Assembly (NCBI GenBank): GCA_013399015.1
Contig: VWZX01008285.1
Span: 310,573-374,572 of the forward strand
Direction: 5' to 3'
DNA: 64,000 nt
From: Galbula dea
Lineage: Eukaryota > Chordata > Aves > Piciformes > Galbulidae
Below the pieces are notes generated by a model. The model worked only from the letters and a program-made list of their open reading frames with translations. It had not been told where the DNA came from and made no database searches. Within the stretch, counting starts at the first letter, position 1, and each line of letters starts with the position of its first letter. The position numbers and the translations under genes were made by a program. Positions 14,478-26,878 of this stretch are shown here, piece after piece.

Positions 14478-14482
14478 ACCAT
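14478..14482. repeat. Target-site duplication ACCAT, right copy
   Basis: This is the second exact ACCAT, immediately following CCAGGACA of the solo LTR. It fixes the right boundary of the insertion. Confidence 0.8.
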
Positions 14483-15436
14483 GAAATGATATTTTACAGC
14501 ACCAGAAAGTTCATTTGTGTGGCCTTAATTTTCTGGTGTAGCATGTAGTAATTTATTGTCATGTTACATGTCCTTACACTAACTTTTGCCAGTTTTCTTA
14601 AGCATTTGCCTTTCCATTTCCAAACAAATGTCTTAATAATAGTTAAGCAGATCACAGAAGGTAGAAGGGGATGTCTGACCTTATAAAAATGAGTGAAACC
14701 TCAGAAATGCTAATGATTTAAAAATAAAAAGAAAGGAGTTTTCATGGCTTTTATACAAACTCCTTAACACTCATTTTTTAAAAAATTTATTTTTAAAAAA
14801 TGAATTTGAGGCAATGAAACAATATGCTGATGAATCAAAAATTTGTGGGAATTTTATATTTATACTTAAGTACAGTCAGTGAGTTGCTGAAATGAAAGTT
14901 GCTCAGTATATGTTGTTGGAAAATGTTTATACTTTCATTCTGTGCAGATTAAGGGTTGTAATTCGAGCCTGTCTTTTTTAAAAGGAGAGGTTCCTCCAAC
15001 GTTGTTTCAAGGTAGAGCTTGAATAAGGAAGTAATTTGTAAGCTGTAGAAATACAGGTCACTGTCAAAACAACCGAAGAATAAAATTACTCAAAATAAAT
15101 AGTGGCTTTTATATTGAAAGCGTGTCAAAGTGGAGGAGCTCTCTTTCTGCATACTTCCTATTGGCTGAAGAAACCCCACGTTTCTGTGGCTAACGATGGA
15201 TAGGAAAATTAAGAATATAATTCATGTCTTGTATTTTGCTGCTTAATCATATTGTTTGGCACTCCTGTGGTCGTCTTCTGTGTGGCCATAATTCAGGAAT
15301 GAAAGCTCACTCAGGCACTGGTATTACAGTCCAGTAATCAAAAGAGACTGGGATTATGCAGATAATGAAAGGACTGGCCAGTGTGTGTTTACCCAGGAAA
15401 ACCTGAGTGGAGTTAGAGACAGTAAACAGCCAGGAA

Positions 15437-15503
15437 CGTCGCTCCTACGTCACGGCTGCTTTAAAGATCCGGGTGGGTAAGCAGAAACCGAGAGCACTCT
15501 CCG
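15437..15503 (+). promoter_or_regulatory. CpG cluster with CRE-like site, candidate enhancer or alternative first exon
   Basis: Several CpGs fall within about 70 bp, in flanks that have almost none. The segment includes AACGTCGCTCCTACGTCACGG, which holds a TACGTCA half-palindrome close to the CRE consensus TGACGTCA. A good splice donor, TGG|GTAAGC, lies at 15477. An enhancer, an alternative first exon of PPP2R5E or an eroded repeat are all possible. Nothing in the sequence settles it. Confidence 0.35.
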
Positions 15504-15867
15504 GCTCAGAAGCATGTGTCAGCAGTGTTACTTGAAGTTTCCACCATGAAAACTCCAATCTCTTATAAATCTTTAGTAATTTTATCTCTTGGGTGCTGTT
15601 GCTTCTGTCAAAAGTAGTATTTCAAGAAGGTTGCTAACATTTTGTTAGAAAATACTTGATTTATAAGGAGATAGTTTCCTGGAATTAAAACAGATTAAGA
15701 AGATGTTAAGATTAGAGGGACTTTAGCATGAATCTGAATGCAGATAAAGTGTAAAACCAGTATTTGGGTTTCCTTACTTTTTTTTACCAACTACAGTTTC
15801 AAAGTCTATACATTTTGTCAGCTCTGAATTGTGAATCCCTTGAGAGTCAAAGAGTTGCTGGATAATG

Positions 15868-16030
15868 TTTTTGTGTTTGTAGTGGGGTTTTTTGTGTGTT
15901 GGGTTTTTTTGTGTGTGTTTGTGGGGTTTTGTGTTTTGTTCTTGTGTGTGGGTTTTTTGTTTCGTTTGGATTTTTGGGGTTTTTTTAGTGGGTGTTTGTG
16001 GTTTGTGGGGCTTTTTTGTTTTTCTTATTA
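15868..16030 (+). repeat. T/G-rich low-complexity tract
   Basis: About 160 bp of repeated GGGTTTTTT and TTTGTGTG units with no regular period. The 80-codon open frame across it is a composition artefact (almost all F, V, G, L, C, W). Confidence 0.85.
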
Positions 16031-19000
16031 TTTTTTCCTAAATGTTTTAGTAGAAAGCAACACCTTGGCTTGATACTGAAGGTGGTTGCCATTGTGTGAC
16101 ACTGTAACAGATAAAATTAAAGGAGAGTAAAAGGAAGTACCTAACACAAAGAAAGGGGAAAATAAGTTTGGGGGTTTTTTGTGTGTGTTTTTTGTTTTGT
16201 TTTCTTGTTTTGTTGTTGTTTTTTAAGTCAAGAAGCCCTTTCTCTCTCTTAGTATATAAATGGTGTTTCATCTTTAAGTAGTGTAGGTCCTTCCAAGATA
16301 CCTATGATTTTTTGTGGTTTCCATGCTCTTGTCAATGCATGAATAACAAATAATAGAATGGGTGGGGAGGAAGTTGATTGTAATTTAACTTAAAAGGATG
16401 AATGTTTTGACCTCAGCGATTGGCAGTTTGAAAAGAATGATTTGCTGTGGTGTTTGTGTGAGTGTTGGGTTGTTTGGTGTTAATCACCATCCAGTTACGA
16501 ATATAATTTGCTTGTTAGACAAGTGAAGTAGTCTGTAGGCTAGTGCTGGACTTTTAAACATACCTTCAGTAAGCACTCACGTTAAAAGGAGAAATGTTCT
16601 TGAGAGTGCTACCTTGATGGAAAGAAGCAATATTCATCTTGTAGATAAAATGAAGGTAAGGCTCTTTTAAGTTGGAGAGGTCTGAGAAATTAAGAAATTT
16701 TTATTTTGTGTTATAGTTTCTTATGTATTTAAAATAGATTTCCTGAGATACTATTTTGAGTGACTACTCAATGTGAAATTTTCATGCATAATTAAAGGAT
16801 AAGGTATTGGTGTTTTTGTTTGTATTATTCTGTTGATATTATTTATTCTTTGTTGTTTTCTGACTGTTTATGGTTTAGGTACTGAGTTTTGAGTAGGATA
16901 CTTTTTGGTTTGGTTTATAACTTGAGACAGTTTTCTTTAGTAGCTGTAAACTTTCATTGACAGCTATCGTTAAAAAATATCTATGCAAAGCAGTGGACTC
17001 AGAGGAAAGCTGATCCTTATTTTTATCTGAAATGATACTTCTGTTTGGCTTGTATTTACAGATGTATGATGAGGTTGATGAGGCAGTGAGTGGAAATTAG
17101 ATCAACTTATAACCTGATCTTGTTTTCACTAGTATTCTAGCTTTGAGAGTCCTAAAATGTGAGGAAGCATAGGATCATTCTTAACATTGTAACAGCTTTT
17201 TCTGTGTTTCAGAGAAGTTTTCATGTTATTCAGAAACAAGTCTGATTTGATTAAGGATTGCTGAATCAGGTTTGCTATTTGAAAGGTAGACTTTTAAAGG
17301 GAGAGGTGTTAATGTCTGTGTTACTCTGGCTAGTGTGTTACATGGTAACATCAGGAAGACAAGGGCTGATCTCTGTATTGAGAATTCTTAAGAAGGATTG
17401 TATTTGTACTTTGAATCAAAAGAGAGATTGCGGTATATTTTTTTGCACATTTTTTCTGAAGTTTTGAAGTTGTTGAACATGGCAGTGTCTGAGTTGGTTC
17501 TACTGCAGTTGGAGATAGAGAATTATGTACAGCATAAAGGTAAAATTGACTTCTAAAAACAAGTTGGAATTCCAATTTTCCAAGTTTTTATGTGAAAGTT
17601 ACAAATCCAGATGCTTTCATACCAATTCTGTGTTCTTAAATATTTCCATGGGGAAAAAAATTACTGTTTCTGTTTGGTTTAAGAAAGGACATTGACATTG
17701 CTTATTAGACATAAGAAAGATAAAGCTTAATTTCAATTTAGCCATCCAGTGGGAATTTTATACACTTCCTGATAGCCTGTGTATTCTATCCCTTGGACAT
17801 ATAGAAAAAGTTAGGAGTTTCCATTACTGTAAATTGGGCATTTCTTCTGATAATCAGATTTTAGTATTTTTTTTACCTAAACATTTTTAAATAGTTCTAA
17901 AATTCTTCTTCCTATGGACTTCCATGAGTTCATTACTTACATTAAGAGGAAAAAAAAAAAAAAGAAAGCTTTGTAAAATTTTATTTGTAAGGTGCAGGAA
18001 GCCCAGAAACATAAAATGACCTGTGATTGTTATCTTACACCTACCCAAAAATAAAGGGGAAATGGCAGCTTGCTGACAAGGAAAGGTAGGATGGTCAGGG
18101 AAGGGTGAAAAAACAAGGGAAGCTGTTGCTCAGTCACAGAACAAGGAAGCAAGGAGGAGCTCGTCAGACCTGTTGTATAAGGAGCTGTGCTGTGTCAGGT
18201 GCAGAGCACTGCAGGTAAGTTGGAACTCTGGAGCTCCCTGATACCACAACTGGGTTGAGTACAGAGGAACAGAGCGAGCTCTGCTTGAGCTCGTTTATTC
18301 TGCAAGTTAGAGAGGAGGGTAATGCTTCTTCAGGCAAGCTGTTTGTGATATCTGAGACTGCTCTGATATCTAAACCAATGTTCCCTCAACTTTTTTGACT
18401 CTGAGCAGTTTGTAACATTGGGAAAAGAAGAAGAAAATGCAAGGAATACTTAGTGTGCTGTCACTTGAGGATAGTGAGGATGTGAAGAAATGATAATGCA
18501 ATTTTATTCCTGAATGCGAAACACATTATTGTACAATAATACAATTTTGTTTGCCTGACAAGTACTTCAGTCAAAAATAGTGATGCATAAACTTGTGTCA
18601 GTCTGCAAGCTGGCTGAGTTTTGGAATAATTTGATTTTTGATTTTTTTTTTTTTCTGAAGGGAGGCCTGGGGGTAAATACTTGCACTGTGAGTGCCCTAA
18701 GGTGGTGCCAATGAAACAATGAATGCTTATCTCATAGGGGGAAGAGTAGTAGTGCCCAAAGCTGAAGAACCTGCCATTTTCCTTTTCATTGCACAAGCAA
18801 CTTTTTAAAATTTCCTCTGCCTTGCTGTATCCTGATCAAACCCTGACATTAGGCCAAGGAGATCTGTATGTCCAGGTAAGGCTGTGTGCAGTGAGACAGG
18901 ACAAACTGGGCTGCTCTTTGCACCTTATCTGAATGAAGGCAAACAACTTGGGAGAGCTCATCCATCTCCGGTAGGGCCTGGTTGAGTGCTGGAGATGACA

Positions 19001-19194
19001 CTGAAATAGCAGAAAAGCTCCATGGATGCTAGGGACCTGTTGAGTCCAAGCTGGGAGGGAAGTGTGCTTTGTAGATGCATGCCTTGGAAAGCCAGTGGTG
19101 TCCTCTCCTGTGGCTTAGCCCAGACCAGGGCATTTGGACTGATGGAGGCTCAGTACCACCAGAGATGCCTTGAGTCTCTAGGCTTGTCACAGAT

Positions 19195-19276
19195 ACCTAG
19201 GGAATCCTGCTGTGGCAGGGGGATTGGACTGGATGATCTTTTGAGGCCCCTTCCAATTCCTGATATTCTGTGATTA
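19195..19276 (+). mobile_element. CR1 LINE 3' tail fragment
   Basis: The fragment GGAATCCTGCTGTGGCAGGG, then GATTGGACTGGATGATC and a final ATTCTGTGATT, is the plus-strand form of the CR1 3' UTR seen reversed at 2211 and 49274. It belongs to the same 'gaatcctgctgtggcagg' subgroup and is only about 80 bp long. Confidence 0.85.
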
Positions 19277-20482
19277 TTGTAGCTCTGTGGTTAATTTACC
19301 TGCCTGCAACATCTGCCTCAGAGGTCAGAGGAGAGGAGCCTCTGTTAAAATGATCAACAACCATCAGGCATTGGTCTGTGCAAAAACTTTGACTATGCCT
19401 GAAAATTCCACGGGGAATATAAGTAATTTGAAACAATTGTGTCCTGTCCCATCACAGTTTGATCATCAAGCATGAGGAGCTGGAGAAAGAGTGAGTGGGA
19501 TGTTCTTGAGCTGGATTCTAGGGCCCAGGTTGCCAGGTGTTCCTGTGATGGGTTCTGCTTGTCCTGTGGGGACTTGCTCTGCCTCTGCTCACTGCTTGCT
19601 CCCTCCAGGCACTGAATGTCCAACACAGCACTGTCATGGGAAGCAAGGATTGATTCCTTTTTAGTTTTGAGGCACCCTACGTTTGAGTCCCAGCAGATGG
19701 GCATACCTTTTCTATACTATGAGTTGCTCTCTTACTTGAGTCCTCAGTCTGGACCAAAGTTGTATACAGTCATGCAGAACTGTTTCTTTAAAAACAAAAA
19801 TAACCCCAACCAAACAAAGCTAATGTGAGAGGGGGAAGTAGGGATGTGCAGGGCCAATGGTGGTAGTGGTTTGCAGTGGAAGGGTTTTGCAGTCTGCTGT
19901 ACACATTCATTCTTTTTAGAAGGATCACATTTAAAGCAGATCCTTTTTGCCTTCCAGTGAAAAGAAGTTCCTTTCTCAGCAAAACAAACCATCACAGAAG
20001 CGTTCAATAAATGATTTCAAGTTCTCTTGAGTTCACATGGAAAAAGTACTCCACTGTTTTACTGGATGCTGTGCTTTCCAAAACATCCCATTTTTAAAGA
20101 GTGGCTGTTTCTTAATGACCCACAGCTGAAGGCTCTACCCTTTACTCTTGGCAGCTCGTGCTGTCTTTATGGGTTGGAACAGGAGATTTCTTTCGGCCTA
20201 GGAAATAGTATTAATCCTGCCAGTATTTAACTGAATCCTGGATTACTAATCTGTTGAAAAGCTCTGCTTTTGGTTTTTACAGATGATGTTTAGGACATCT
20301 GATAGTTGCATTCATGTTGTCAAAAATGCACGCTGTGTTTGTCTGTGATAACCTCAGAATTTCTGGAAAGAGATTCATTATAACAGTAAATGATTGCAGT
20401 CTTCAGTAGTAAAGATGAGTCAAGTTATCTTAATAACATGGTAATTTTCTCATTTGCATTCTATATTTCTGATGTAATGGCT

Positions 20483-20511
20483 TTTAAATTTAAATTTAAA
20501 CATTTAAATTT
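20483..20511. repeat. TTTAAA-type palindromic AT repeat
   Basis: TTTAAATTTAAATTTAAA is followed by C and a further ATTTAAATTT. The block is self-complementary and could extrude as a hairpin. It is a short simple repeat. Confidence 0.75.
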
Positions 20512-23457
20512 GCCTTTGTAGTGGAATAATAAAGTATCACAATGGCCGTAAAGTAATCCAGAATGAATTGAGATCATTTAGTTATTTGCCTTTCCCAGAG
20601 TTTTCCTGGTAAAAGCTGCCTGACTAGTCTGGCTGTCTCATGATCTGTTTTTCCTACACCAGTTTTGTTGATAACTATGCAGAAGGAGAATAGTTGGGAG
20701 GAAATTCCAAGATGCTTCAACTTAACTTTTCATTACAAAGTGATTAAGAAGCAAGCAAGACCCAGTGAGTGTTGTCCCGAAACGTTGTGTAGCTGTGAAG
20801 CATGCTGTTTTATGGCATGTTATGTGCAAAACCCATCTGATTTGGAATGGATTGCTTGTAGGTGTGTATTGTCATTGCTTATTTCACTATTTAAAAATCT
20901 TAACTTTACATGGATTTTCTGTTACTTCTTTTGAGTGATCCTTGGAAGTTTAGCAATATGTGGGCAAAAAAAAAAGACTAGTGAATAGGTAGAATACAGT
21001 TGATCTCTACTGTTAAAAGAGTTACCTCCTATTTTATGTGGTGCTTTCTTACATGACTTAGAACTTCGAATACATAGAACTATGTTGCAGGAGGGTCATT
21101 ACTTTGAAAAAAAGTGAGTGAAGATGCTATAGAATCTTAGAGGCTAATTCTGGTTAATTTGTGTTACTCTCTGGGCTTCATCTTTCATGGCAACAAATTT
21201 ACTGGATACCTCCCTGTTTGAGTTAATGAAGATACGAGACATGCAGATTCCTCAGTGCAGCAGCTCAGAAAGAATTACTCAACCAGGTTGCTTTTCCAGT
21301 TGTGACTAAGGGGCCAATTAGCAGCATCCAGAATGAGATGGCAGTGCCTAGGTAAAAATAGATGGCATTTGGAGAAGGTGGGGGCTGTTTTGGAGAAGGT
21401 CTTCAGCTGCAGACTGTGAGAAGCAAGACAAAGAGGGAAGCTTCACTAAGGAGTAATACAGACATGACTGTGAGAAACTCCATGAACAGGTGAAGAAGGT
21501 AGGAGCAGCTCATAGAAACGGCAAGAAGAAATATCAGATTGGATGCTCAGACTGAAGGGCCTGTGCTGCCAAAGGAAAGCTTGAGCTGAGTTTTTCACTT
21601 CCTTCTGACAAGAGATAATGCTAGCATTGATATTAAAATGAAACAAGCTCTAACATCCTCCAAAAATGACAGAAACCAGAGGTGTGGGTGTAAAGCTCCA
21701 TAGATTGTTAGGACTTAAGAACTGATACTTTAATGCCTCTTGTCAAAGGAAGGGTAAGGTACACAGAAATACTGCTTCAGTAGCTTTGCTTGAAGGTGAT
21801 TAGCTGGCTACTGCTGGAGTATGAGGCCAAATAATTAAGTAATATGCCAGGTACAGGGAGTACCTTGATGGCATGGGATGGTATTTTGCTTTCTAGCTTT
21901 CACAATTATAACTATGTCCTCTGCTGACATGGTTGCACCTTAAGACCTAAAGTCCTGTCTTTAAACACACAAAGGATGTACATAACTTAAGAGTTCTTGC
22001 TAGCAGTGTAGTGAGCCTCCTACTTCCTAAGAAGTATGGGCAAGCTAGAGGATGTATGATCTGTGTATTCATATGGTCAGACACAAAGCATATTTGCTGT
22101 GCCAGATGCGTTTCCTTGATCAGTGATCTATATTTGAGAAGACTTTATAAAAATACCTTTTAAGAGTTATGCTAATTTACCAACAGTTATTTGCATCACC
22201 AAACTTATGAAAAGGAGCTTTCAGACTTACCTCTGTGTATATAAATTCACACTTTTCCTGGTGAGTTTTTCTCCATTAGTTTTTTTGTGGAATACATAAC
22301 TAATGAGATTGCTCTTCCATTTTGGATTGGCAAGCAACGAGCTTTCTGCCAATTAAGCAAAGGTGTAATCACAGTTCAGTGGACCAGTGTAACAGCTCCT
22401 ATTGACTGAAGTTTGACCAGGATGCCAACTGAAGGTGAACTTTGCAACCACAGAACAGCAGATGATAAATATTGTTGGTAATCTAATTTCAGTTTATCAT
22501 CTTCAACAGAGAAGCACCTTAACTAATGAGTAGTTTGGAAGAGGTAGAGAGAGTAGCAGTTGACAATGAAAAGTATTGTTTGGTAACCACAGAGGAAAGC
22601 TTTTAATTATATTTAATGCCTGAACTGTTATGTCTGGTTAGTATTTGTAAGTCTAAACTAATGAAGTTTTGAAAGTGACTTGATGCACAGCATAGTGATA
22701 TGTTTATATTCATTGCATGGCGTACGCTTGTCTGTGTAGTTTTCAGTTTTATCAAACTTGTTTATGAATCTTACTCTCTTAATACAAAGCTCTTTATTTT
22801 CAGTGGATCAAATGTTTATTTTTAAAGGTAATATACTGTTGTAGGCTGATAGTAATATTGCAGAGGGGCTAAATAATCTAGTGAAATTCACTGCAGGTGC
22901 CCAGTGATCATCAGGTAGATTTGTCTCTGCAGTAGCACATGGCATTTCTGAGAGAGGGAAAAACCCTTTGATTGACATACATGCATACAGGTGAATACAT
23001 TCTGCCAAAGGAGAGCTGTTGTGAGTTTGTTGTGGTTGGTTTTTTGTTTCTGGTGTTTTTTAAATTCACTGGTTTTGGAAGAGATCAGAGGTAAAAAGAA
23101 TTAAGACAAATATCCATGCACATTATGGTAATGCATGGCTGTGATAAGGATTGTTCTTTAGACAGTTAGACAGTTATAAATACTCAGAAATGAGGTCTTT
23201 AGAACCTTGTGTTGTGGAGACAAAATGCCTACCCCATTTAGGATTCAAGCAGCAAAATAAAGTTGGTGTTTAAAAGAGAAAAATGGCCTACTAATCTGTC
23301 AGTCAGATTTCCAAGTTTTATCAAAAATACCCAATTTAGGTATAAAATGAACTCTAAATATTCAAGTACATGTACAGTGGACTCTGAATTGTAATTACTA
23401 GTAGATGAGTCTCTCATTTACTTTGTTTTAAAACTAGTAACTTGAGATGCGCTTACT

Positions 23458-23533
23458 GTAGGGGGATTGGACTAGATGATCTCTGAGGTCCCTTCCAACC
23501 CAGATGATTCTATGATTCCATGATTCTGTGATG
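23458..23533 (+). mobile_element. CR1 LINE 3' tail fragment
   Basis: GGATTGGACTAGATGATCTC, then GAGGTCCCTTCCAACCC and a run of ATGATTC-type 8-bp units (ATGATTCTATGATTCCATGA) ending in TGATTCTGTGAT. This is a classic CR1 3' terminus on the plus strand, truncated to about 75 bp. It lies 175 bp from an oppositely oriented CR1. Confidence 0.9.
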
Positions 23534-23707
23534 GGGAAGATCCTATTTTTAAATGATAACTGGTATTTCTACGTAGAGACATGTGTCATGATAATACAAG
23601 TGACATAAAGTTTCCAGCATAACGCAGACTAACTTCACAGGTTTTTGTGGAGCATTATATAAACGCCATGTTTTTCTCCTGTTGGTGAGTTGTTCCAGAT
23701 TTTGAAT

Positions 23708-24397
23708 AATCATAGGATTGTCAGAGTTGGAAGGGACATTAAAGATGATCTAGTTTCAACCCCCCTGCCTGGCAGGGACACCATCCACTAGATCAGGTTA
23801 CCCAGGGCCCCATCAAGCCTTGTCTTAAAAGCTTCCAGGGATGAGGCTTCCACAACCTCTCGGGGCAACCTGTTCCACTGTCTAACCACCCTCATAGTGA
23901 AGAACTTCTTCCTAATATCCAGCCTAAATCTACCCTCCTCTAGCTTGCATCCATTTCCCCTCGTTCTATCACTGTCTGACGTCCCTCACCAGCTTTCTTG
24001 TAGGCCCCCTTCAGATACTGGAAGGCTACAATAAGGTGCCCTCGGAGCCTTCTCCTCTGCAGACTGAACAATCCCAACTCTTCCAGTCTGTCCTCATAGG
24101 AGAGGTGCTCCAGTCCTCTGATCATTCTCGTGGCCCTTCTCTGGACTCGCTCCAGCACCCCCATATCCCTCTTGTAATAGGGGCTCCAGAACTGGACACA
24201 GTATTCCAGGTGGGGTCTCACAAGTGCAGAGTAGAGGGGGAGAATCACCTCCCTCAACCTGCTGGCCACGTTTCTCTTGATGCAGCCTAGGATACGATTG
24301 GCCTTCTGGGCTGCAAGCGCACACTGGCTGCTCATGTCGAGCTTCACATCCACCAACACCCCCAAGCCTCTTTCTGCAGGGCTGATAATCTGAAGAT
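23708..24397 (-). mobile_element. CR1 LINE fragment with ORF2 C-terminal part
   Basis: The minus strand carries a 141-codon frame (24365-23940) with [39 protein letters not shown] and VQRRATRMIRGLEHL, the conserved distal reverse-transcriptase region of CR1, then about 240 bp of 3' region ending at AATCATAGGATTGTCAGAGT near 23708. The frame is well preserved to the ERGEMDAS end, but the copy lacks the catalytic palm and is 5'-truncated near 24397. Confidence 0.92.
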
Positions 24398-26302
24398 CGG
24401 GAGGCTGCTGTAGAAATTGTCTAGAATGCAGATATATTTCTGTGCAGAGGGAATGTGGGAAAGCTGTACAGTAATTGCAGAAGCAAAATTAAATAGATTT
24501 ATTTATTTTCTGCCATTTACACAGATCTTCTGGGCTTGACAATGTGAGAAAGGGTGTTCCCTTAACTAAGAGCTTGACTAATAGAGTTATTGTCATAAGG
24601 TATTGAATATCACAGTCTGAGCCTTATAGATGACCGTATCTCAGGGCATCTCATTGAGCCTAAGCACCAGAAAGCCTTATGCAAGAAACCCGTCTTGAAG
24701 GAGGGAATGAGGTAACCTCCTTAAGAAATAAGCCACGTGGATTGCTTGTGGATGGAGAGTCCTCAAGTAGCATCTTTTGAGTAACGTTTTCTAGTTTCTA
24801 ACTTGGCAAGGAGAAGTTATCCCTGTGTGTAGATCAGGATGTACCTTCAGGTTTTCCTGTGTTTCCTGTGGCTCAGCTAGCGTGTAGCAGGAGTTGTATT
24901 CTTGTGCTCTGGAAATGCAGATGAGCGGTGAGTGCTGTGGCTGGTGTTCCTGAGGGACATGGTGCTGCAGGTGAATCTCCCCCTGCAATTCAGCTTGTTT
25001 TTGGCATACCTTTGAATCCAGCTTAAGGTGTTGATTCTGATATGGGCTGAAGCTAGTATTTAGAAGACTAAATAAATAACAAAAGCCAAAGCCAATAATT
25101 TTGTTCTTCTGTCATGCTGGAGCTTCTGCAGTAAAGAGGAAGTATATATAAGAAGTTGAGCTTTTAAAGGGTCTGTTTTCGGACTTCAGAAGGAACTCTG
25201 AGCTTGTTCTTGCATCATAACTTTGGGGTATGTTTATTATATCTCATAATTTTCTTTCACAAACATGGCATCTTACAGGTGTTTGGTTCCATAAAATTCT
25301 TATGCCATTACACACATTGTTGCCTCTAAGGATGGAACGAGAGAGCAAACACATGATGGACAGTTGGATTGTGTTGTTCATTCCTGGAAGATGTTGGGAG
25401 ACTCCTGTGTATATTAGCATAGAGTGGAATATGTTCTTGACTAAATTTATACTGCCAAATGAGGAGGGAATGGAAGTTATGTTTTCAGGGTTCAATTAAA
25501 CTCTTCTAAATGTATAAATAGGATTATAGAAACCTATATTTTTGGATTTTTGTATCTTACTTAAGTTAATAAATGTAAATATTTTCCAATATAAGCATGA
25601 GCTCTCAGGCAGTGGGTTGCGTGTATAGAACAGCTCTCAATTACTTCTTTCAGTGGAGAGTGAAGTGCTCCTGTGACTTCTGGGTAGATTCGTGGGTCAA
25701 TATCAAGCAGAGTAGCAATCCTGGCAACTGTTCTCAGACCATTTGGATGAGAGTTATGTTTTGGGTTTCCTGTGCTATTGGTTCATTTTTCTGCAAGTGT
25801 CTAAATGTTTCTGAATAAACTTTATAGAGCAGCTCTTAGTTTGAGCAAAATGAGTATGCTGAATTTTTATTTGGACATGTGGCAGTTTCAGAGCATTTAC
25901 TAAGCAAGGTTTAATTTTTGCACTGTTACAGGAAGCATGCACAGATACATAATTTTATCACGAGTTAATTATGTACTTAATGTACCAACCAAATTCCAAT
26001 GCAAATCCTGAACTGCCTTGTGACCGAAGTTAGAATGGAAGGTAACCGATTGCTGTGACATGCTTGTGTTTTTATATTTAATGAGCATTATAGAGAACAG
26101 CTTCTCATGTCATGTAGAAAAAAAATGTGATCTGATAAGAATCTTATCAAAAGGAAGGCAGTAATCCTCTTAAGGATTCTTCTGTCTTAGGTCAGCAGGC
26201 CACCGTGGGTTTTTTTGCAAAGGTGTTTCTTAGTAGCCTGGAACTTGTAAACATTTTCCTCAGTTTTAGATTTTTTGCCATTTAGAGAACCTGGCAACCA
26301 GG

Positions 26303-26878
26303 TGTCGTGGTTGGAGGCTTGTTCCTCTACCTTAACCCACAGCAGTTAAAGACAGGCTTCTGGACTGGAAGGTAAAAACTGAAACTACTTTAATAATAGT
26401 AACAATAATAAATGAAACATATATAAACATATACAGGACCCAAATACCGAACCGTCCCGGTGCCAGCTCTCAGTCTCTCTCCGTCCCGGTGTTAGCTCAC
26501 GTGCGCAGCCCAGCACGAGCCCACAGCACAGACACGCCGTTCCCCCTCAGTTCAAGCAGTCCCTGGTAGCAGCTTCACCTGTGTTCCAGCTAGCCCCAGC
26601 ACAGCAGTACCGACCAAGTTCCCTGCACAGACCGACTCCAGCACGCACAGGTCCCAACACACTCCCAGAATCCCCGCTTCCCCCTTGGGGGGCAGGGTCC
26701 TTACTTAAGATTCAGGAGTTTCAGGTTTCTTAAAGGGGCAGTTCAGTTTAGCAGGTAGCTTTGGCAAGGTGTGTGTGGGGGAAGCTGATACTGAAATGTC
26801 ATGTATATGGGATGGAATACCTTTTAGAAAATAAAGTTACTGAACAGAATTAATTCTGTTCTAACCCAAACCAGGACA
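26303..26878 (-). mobile_element. Second ERVL-like solo LTR of the same family, CpG-rich middle
   Basis: The 576-bp element starts TGTCGTGGTTGG and ends CCAGGACA. On the minus strand it begins TGTCCTGGTTTGGGTTAGAA and ends AACCACGACA, which matches avian ERVL-type LTR ends. It shares with the 13747 copy the CTACTTTAATAA block, the AATACCGAACC block, GGGATGGAATAC and the terminal 45 bp. It is shorter than the first copy on the side near 26820 and has a distinct GC- and CpG-rich centre (about 26450-26700). I do not see a clear target-site duplication (CCAGG before, TTTTT after), so the flanks may have mutated. No retroviral genes adjoin it. Confidence 0.82.

Noticed and set aside
15831..16073. 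80-codon plus-strand frame rich in F, V, G, L, C
   Set aside because: It is produced by a T/G-rich low-complexity tract; no domain, no start context, no similarity.
24036..24290. 84-codon plus-strand frame
   Set aside because: Antisense shadow of the CR1 ORF2 fragment on the minus strand.
25230..25499. 89-codon plus-strand frame with an overlapping minus-strand frame
   Set aside because: No recognisable domain, AT-rich intronic composition, no splice or promoter context; length is compatible with chance.
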